Assembly: GCF_012911015.1 (NCBI RefSeq)
Contig: NZ_WVVV01000001.1
Span: 310,001-374,000, forward strand
DNA from: Chelativorans sp. ZYF759
Lineage (GTDB): Bacteria; Pseudomonadota; Alphaproteobacteria; Rhizobiales; Rhizobiaceae
DNA length: 64,000 nucleotides
Direction of reading: 5' to 3'
Within the stretch, counting starts at the first letter, position 1. Each line of letters opens with the position of its first letter. A program made the translations under genes and the position numbers. Below are positions 57,953 through 64,000 of the stretch, piece after piece. The notes under the pieces were generated by a model that made no database searches, was not told the DNA's origin, and saw only the letters and a list, made by a program, of their open reading frames with translations.

Positions 57953-58438
57953 ATGGACCAGACGAAAGCCGCCGACGAGCCGCTTTTCAAGGCTCTCCTG
58001 ACGCCGCACCGTTCGCTGGGGCGAACGGGTTTCTACATCCTCATGGGGGTGTTCGTCATGGCCTGGCTGACGCTGGGCTCGGCATTTCTGGCCATGGGGG
58101 CGTGGCCGGTCTTCGGCTTTCTCGGCCTCGACGTGCTGCTGATCTATCTCGCCTTCCGCTGGAACTACCGTTCCGGCCGCGTGCGCGAGGAGGTTGAGGT
58201 CTCGCGCACCCGGCTCGACATCCGCAAATACGCCCCCTCCGGACGGCTGGAAGCACACCGGTTCAACCCGTTCTGGACCCGCTTCGCGGTGGCCCGGCAC
58301 GAGGAGATCGGCATAACGGACATGGCAGTGGAGGGCGAGGGACGCCGCGTGGCGATCGGCGCCTTCCTCAATCCCGACGATCGCGAGAGCTTCGCGACCG
58401 CCTTCGGCCGCGCGCTGGCGACCGCGAAGGCGGGCTGA
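57953..58438 (+). CDS. DUF2244 membrane protein
   Basis: This 161-residue protein fits the DUF2244 family: LTPHRSLGRTGFYILMG, two membrane helices near residues 28-75, then a soluble part with FNPFWTRFAV. The role is unknown. The ATG at 57953 is supported by family start MDQTKAADEPLFKALLTPHRSL. No ribosome site precedes it. The 14-bp palindrome GCCGCCCGGGCGGC after its stop, without a T run, separates it from convergent pckA. Confidence 0.82.
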   Translation: MDQTKAADEPLFKALLTPHRSLGRTGFYILMGVFVMAWLTLGSAFLAMGAWPVFGFLGLDVLLIYLAFRWNYRSGRVREEVEVSRTRLDIRKYAPSGRLEAHRFNPFWTRFAVARHEEIGITDMAVEGEGRRVAIGAFLNPDDRESFATAFGRALATAKAG

Positions 58439-58454
58439 GCCGCCCGGGCGGCGG

Positions 58455-60065
<1,611 letters not shown>

Positions 60066-60431
60066 TTCGTCGCCACCGGTCTACATGATCTGATTTGTCG
60101 AACCCGCAACCATCCGAGGATTGCCTCCCTCGACAACCGCATGGCGGGAATGGCTTGGTGCAAAACAGAAAAGCCCAGCAATATCAAATCATTAATCGAT
60201 TTAAAGAAATACTCTCCCGTTTCAATCGTTTATATTGGCCTGCCGGGGCCTTATTCGTTTCCGCCCCCTCGTGATCGGCGGGAAGCTCCCCATATGCCAC
60301 TCAGCGGGCGGACAGAGCGCTTGCACCCCTTGCGCCGGAGGGGTGCGTGCCACATTTTGTACCTAATTTGTCCGGCAAAAGGCCCCGCCTGCAGCAGGAA
60401 GGGACCCCGGCTCATGAGGGAGCAACAGGAT
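60066..60431. other. Intergenic control region between pckA and chvI
   Basis: This 366-bp stretch holds no gene. It includes an AT-rich segment around 60180-60235 that is a good place for the divergent promoters. An 8-bp stem (GCACCCCT with AGGGGTGC, 60323-60346) lies about 85 bp upstream of chvI and might be an mRNA leader hairpin. I cannot point to a proven regulator site. Confidence 0.5.
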
Positions 60432-61136
60432 ATGGCAACAATCGCGCTCGTCGACGACGACCGTAACATTCTCACCTCGGTGTCCATCGCCCTCGAATCC
60501 GAAGGCTACCGGGTGGAGACCTATACGGATGGCGCGTCCGCCCTAGAAGGGCTTGCGAGCCGCGCCCCCAACCTCGCCATCCTGGACATCAAGATGCCCC
60601 GCATGGACGGCATGGAGCTGTTGCGGCGGCTGCGCCAGAAGACCGATCTGCCGGTCATCTTCCTGACTTCCAAGGATGACGAGATCGACGAGTTGTTCGG
60701 GCTCAAGATGGGTGCCGACGATTTCATCAAGAAACCGTTCTCCCAGCGTCTGCTCGTCGAGCGCGTGAAGGCCGTTCTTCGGCGCGCCGGCGCCAAGGAA
60801 GCGGGCGCGATGAAGCCGGCCGGACAGCAGGCGCGATCGCTTGAGCGCGGGCAACTGGTCATGGACCAGGAACGTCACACCTGCACCTGGAAGGGCGAGC
60901 CGGTGACGCTGACCGTCACCGAGTTCCTGATCCTGCATTCGCTAGCCCAGCGGCCCGGCGTGGTCAAAAGCCGCGACTCGCTGATGGATTCGGCCTATGA
61001 TGAGCAGGTCTATGTCGACGACCGGACGATTGACAGCCACATCAAGAGGCTGAGAAAGAAGTTCAAGGCCGTGGACGACAGTTTCGACATGATCGAAACG
61101 CTGTACGGGGTGGGCTACCGCTTCCGCGAGGTGTAG
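60432..61136 (+). CDS. chvI: Response regulator ChvI
   Basis: ChvI, with ChvG, controls acid response, exopolysaccharide and envelope genes and is needed for host interaction in rhizobia. The 234-residue OmpR-type regulator has phospho-acceptor Asp52 ([13 protein letters not shown]) and a C-terminal winged helix. The ATG at 60432 gives the family start [14 protein letters not shown]; an upstream ATG at 60414 has the same frame, but the sequence between is not conserved. Confidence 0.94.
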   Translation: MATIALVDDDRNILTSVSIALESEGYRVETYTDGASALEGLASRAPNLAILDIKMPRMDGMELLRRLRQKTDLPVIFLTSKDDEIDELFGLKMGADDFIKKPFSQRLLVERVKAVLRRAGAKEAGAMKPAGQQARSLERGQLVMDQERHTCTWKGEPVTLTVTEFLILHSLAQRPGVVKSRDSLMDSAYDEQVYVDDRTIDSHIKRLRKKFKAVDDSFDMIETLYGVGYRFREV

Positions 61137-61180
61137 ACCACCAGCCCGGGTGACGCCGAGGGCCGACGAGAGACGAGGCT

Positions 61181-62959
61181 ATGGTGGCAGAGACCGAAAA
61201 GCCGGCCGCGGAGATGTCCGCGAGGCCAGCACGGCGCGCATCCTTGCGTGGCCGCGTCGGCGTGCCGATGCGCCACCTGCTCGGCAATTACGTCTTTTCC
61301 AGCCTCACCAAGCGCATCCTCTTCCTCAACCTCGCCGCGCTCGTGGTGATGGTCTCCGGCATTCTCTACATCAACCAGTTCCGCGACGGGCTGATCGACG
61401 CCCGCGTCGAGAGCCTGATGACGCAGGGTGAGATCATCGCCGGGGCAATCGCGGCCTCGGCCACGGTCGAGACCGATTCCATCACCATCGATCCCGAGCG
61501 GCTGCTTGAGCTCCAGGCCGGACAGAGCCTGCCTCCTTCGGCGCGTCCGCTCGAAAGCCTCGAATTCCCCATCAATCCGGAACGCGTCGCCCCGGTCCTG
61601 CGGCGGCTCATCTCGCCGACCCGCATCCGCGCCCGCATCTACGACAACGACTACAATCTGATCCTCGATTCCCGCCATCTCTATTCGCGCGGCCAGATAC
61701 TGCGCTACGACCTGCCTCCGGTGGAGGAGCGTGAGCCGGGCGTTCTCGAACGGGCCGAGAAGTTCATCACCGGGCTCTTCCGGCGCACCGACCTGCCCGT
61801 CTACCGGGAGCCGGCCGGGGGCACCGGCACCGGTTTTCCCGAAGTCGCCTCGGCGCTCGGCGGAAGCCCGTCCACCGTGGTGCGCATATCCGAGCAGGGT
61901 GAGCTGATCGTCTCGGTGGCCGTGCCCGTGCAGCGTTACCGCGCGGTGCTGGGCGCCCTGATGCTGTCGACCCAGGGCGGTGACATCGATGCCATCGTGA
62001 AGGCCGAGCGCTACGCCATCTTCCGCGTCTTCGCCGTCGCGGCGGTGGTCACGGCGATCCTCTCGCTGCTTCTCGCCTCGACCATTGCCAATCCGCTGCG
62101 CCGGCTGTCGGCGGCGGCTGTCCGTGTGCGCCGGTCGGTCAAGAATCGCGAGGAAATCCCCGATTTCTCCGATCGACAGGACGAGATCGGCAATCTCTCG
62201 GTCGCGCTCCGCGAAATGACCAACGCGCTCTACGCGCGGATCGAGGCAATCGAAAGCTTCGCAGCCGATGTCAGCCACGAGTTGAAGAACCCGCTGACCT
62301 CGCTGCGCAGCGCGGTGGAAACGCTGCCGCTCGCCCGAAACGAGGAATCGCGCAAACGGCTGCTGGAGGTCATCCAGCACGACGTGCGGCGGCTCGACCG
62401 GCTGATCACCGACATCTCCGACGCCTCCCGTCTGGACGCCGAGCTGGTGCGCGAGGACGCGGAACTCGTGGACCTGAAGAAGCTCGTCTTCGAGATCGCC
62501 GCGATGTCGAACGATGTCGGGCACCATCACAAGCCGGCCAAGGTCGAGTTCAAGGTCGACGAAAACCGTGCGGCGGGTCGCGGCTTCATGGTCCAGGGCC
62601 ACGATCTGCGGCTCGGACAGGTCATCACCAATCTGATCGAGAATGCGCGCTCCTTCGTACCGGACAAGGGCGGCCGCATCGTCCTCACCCTGTCGCGCTC
62701 CACCAACCGGGTGATCCTCAGCGTCGACGACAACGGGCCGGGTATCCGGATCGAGAACATCGACCGCATCTTCGAACGTTTCTACACCGACCGACCCTCG
62801 GGCGAGGCCTTTGGACAGAATTCCGGGCTGGGCCTGTCCATCAGCCGCCAGATCATCGAGGCCCATGGCGGCACGCTGACGGCGGAAAACATCGCCGGCG
62901 CCAAGCCTGGCGACGTTAACGGCGCTCGTTTCGTGGTCACTCTGCCGGCGGAGAAATAG
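61181..62959 (+). CDS. chvG: Sensor histidine kinase ChvG
   Basis: ChvG (ExoS) is the inner-membrane partner of ChvI. The 592-residue protein has a cytoplasmic N-terminus, two membrane helices flanking a periplasmic domain (about 65-280), a HAMP region, the H-box FAADVSHELKNPLTSL and an ATP-binding domain with NLIENARSFVPD and NSGLGLSISRQI. In S. meliloti ExoR binds the periplasmic domain. The gene starts 44 bp after chvI. Confidence 0.94.
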   Translation: MVAETEKPAAEMSARPARRASLRGRVGVPMRHLLGNYVFSSLTKRILFLNLAALVVMVSGILYINQFRDGLIDARVESLMTQGEIIAGAIAASATVETDSITIDPERLLELQAGQSLPPSARPLESLEFPINPERVAPVLRRLISPTRIRARIYDNDYNLILDSRHLYSRGQILRYDLPPVEEREPGVLERAEKFITGLFRRTDLPVYREPAGGTGTGFPEVASALGGSPSTVVRISEQGELIVSVAVPVQRYRAVLGALMLSTQGGDIDAIVKAERYAIFRVFAVAAVVTAILSLLLASTIANPLRRLSAAAVRVRRSVKNREEIPDFSDRQDEIGNLSVALREMTNALYARIEAIESFAADVSHELKNPLTSLRSAVETLPLARNEESRKRLLEVIQHDVRRLDRLITDISDASRLDAELVREDAELVDLKKLVFEIAAMSNDVGHHHKPAKVEFKVDENRAAGRGFMVQGHDLRLGQVITNLIENARSFVPDKGGRIVLTLSRSTNRVILSVDDNGPGIRIENIDRIFERFYTDRPSGEAFGQNSGLGLSISRQIIEAHGGTLTAENIAGAKPGDVNGARFVVTLPAEK

Positions 62960-62961
62960 GG

Positions 62962-63417
62962 ATGGCGACGCCGGGCAGCGTCAACATGCATGCGACCGGC
63001 CTCGTCGTGGCGGGCGCGGGCGTCATCGTCACCGGCGCATCCGGTTCCGGCAAGAGTTCGCTGGCCCTCGAACTGCTGGAGCGGGGCCGCGCATCGGGAC
63101 GTTTCTCCTGTCTGGTCGCCGACGATCAGATCTTTCTGTCCGCTCATGCCGGCGGTCTCGTCATGACCGCCCCCGCCCCCATTGCCGGCTTGGCCGAGAT
63201 GCGTGGCTTCGGCGTCGCGCGGATAGACCATGAGCCGGCGGCCGTGGTCGACCTGATGGTGGAACTCGTGCCCGCCGACGAAGCCCCGCGTCATCGTCGC
63301 GACAAGATCCGGACGATCGAGGGCGTCGACATAGCGTGCCTCGAGCTTGCGGAACGCGATTCGGCGGGCGCGGCGCGGGCGATTCTGGCGTGGGTGGGGA
63401 ATCACGACGGCATCTGA
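62962..63417 (+). CDS. hprK: Short HPr kinase/phosphorylase
   Basis: HprK phosphorylates a serine in the PTS protein HPr and so controls the EIIA that follows. The 151-residue protein is the short alphaproteobacterial form that has only the catalytic domain: Walker A GASGSGKSS at 25-33 and the signature EMRGFGVARID. It starts 2 bp after chvG. A 233-bp gap follows. Confidence 0.92.
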   Translation: MATPGSVNMHATGLVVAGAGVIVTGASGSGKSSLALELLERGRASGRFSCLVADDQIFLSAHAGGLVMTAPAPIAGLAEMRGFGVARIDHEPAAVVDLMVELVPADEAPRHRRDKIRTIEGVDIACLELAERDSAGAARAILAWVGNHDGI

Positions 63418-63650
63418 GCCCATTCGGGTCAAGAATCGACAAATCGAGGCCAATCACGTTCGATTTGGGCTTGTCATCCAAAGCCGCCTAGCCAAGATAG
63501 CGCCCTGTTGCCAGCCGGCCGGAAGGCTGGCCGGATTGGTGTTGCCCGTTTTGTTGGGCTTCGGCGGAGTGGCTGCTTGATTATCACCGGCTCGGTACCT
63601 TGCTTCAGGCCCTTGAGCTCATGGCCCTCCAGCCTTTCGGGACGGCATTC

Positions 63651-64000
63651 ATGATCGGCATCGTGCTGGTGACGCATGGCCGTCTTGCCGAAGAGTTCCG
63701 CAGCGCGGTCGAACATGTCGTCGGGCGGCAGGAAGGTTTCGAGACCGTCTCCATCGGCCCGGAGGACGACATGGAGCAGCGCCGGCAGGACATCGTGGAG
63801 GCCGTGGCCCGTGCGGATGGCGGCGCGGGCGTCATCGTGCTCACGGACATGTTCGGCGGCACCCCCTCTAACCTGGCGATTTCGGTCATGGAGGCGGGGC
63901 GCGTCGAGGTGATCGCCGGCATGAACCTGCCCATGCTCATCAAGCTGACCAGCGTACGCCAGGGCGACAACATGAACATGGCGCTTACCGAAGCCCAAGC
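63651..64000 (+). CDS. PTS EIIA component of the mannose type (partial)
   Basis: The gene runs beyond the window end. The 116 visible codons give a mannose-family EIIA: phospho-acceptor His9 in MIGIVLVTHGRLAEEF, and VIVLTDMFGGTPSN, the family motif. In rhizobia this is the EIIA that receives phosphate from HPr and serves regulation and not sugar uptake, and HPr usually comes next. The 233 bp before it hold no gene. Confidence 0.92.
   Translation, partial: MIGIVLVTHGRLAEEFRSAVEHVVGRQEGFETVSIGPEDDMEQRRQDIVEAVARADGGAGVIVLTDMFGGTPSNLAISVMEAGRVEVIAGMNLPMLIKLTSVRQGDNMNMALTEAQ

Overview
The window is chromosomal DNA of an alphaproteobacterium, most likely a Hyphomicrobiales (Rhizobiales) member close to Mesorhizobium and its Phyllobacteriaceae relatives. 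This rests on the terminal order pckA / chvI-chvG-hprK-PTS EIIA, on actS-actR, mmcB and murJ beside glnD-mutS, on the short alphaproteobacterial HprK, and on a FosX protein very like the Mesorhizobium loti one inside a C-P lyase operon. Gene assignments come from reading translations and motifs; no database search was run.

Layout. 0.1-6.0 kb: a 2-aminoethylphosphonate (AEP) pathway, phnW-phnA-phnY on the minus strand with a membrane transporter, and a divergent LysR regulator over a palindromic operator. 6.1-8.9 kb: manC-manB for GDP-mannose. 8.9-16.0 kb: an accessory island. It holds a relic of a DNA cytosine methyltransferase, a small basic protein, a phased array of GANTC sites at 21-bp steps, and a minus-strand operon. 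The operon encodes a PD-(D/E)XK-like protein, a 42-residue microprotein, a soluble FtsH-like AAA ATPase, a small conserved-looking protein and a separate M41-type zinc protease, with 4-bp ATGA overlaps at the joins. This is the least explained part of the window. 16.0-20.1 kb: an EEP-fold hydrolase, obgE-proB and bfd-bfr. 20.1-32.9 kb: a C-P lyase locus: phnGHI-fosX-JKL-acetyltransferase, phnDCEE transport, then a DUF1045 protein-phnM-phnN, with divergent phnF. 32.9-49.3 kb: hrpB, actSR, mmcB, a secreted VHL-beta-domain protein, malic enzyme, mutS, glnD, murJ, trpS. 49.5-58.4 kb: a diguanylate cyclase, a universal stress protein, NfuA-like protein, L,D-transpeptidase, OlsB-like acyltransferase, hybrid kinase, acuI, nth, DUF2244. 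58.5-64 kb: pckA, chvIG, hprK and the start of a PTS EIIA gene that runs off the window.

How the genes work together. Two phosphonate routes lie within 33 kb. PhnWAY turns AEP into acetate and phosphate under a LysR regulator. The C-P lyase set takes up phosphonates through PhnDCE and breaks the C-P bond, with a Pho box before phnD and a PhnF-type operator before phnG. The ChvI/ChvG, HprK/EIIA and PckA block links envelope sensing, PTS regulation and gluconeogenesis. In the island, gene order and translational coupling suggest one functional unit (inference): an ATPase, a protease and a nuclease-like protein, beside a DNA array that is itself a cluster of CcrM methylation sites. Its function is unknown.
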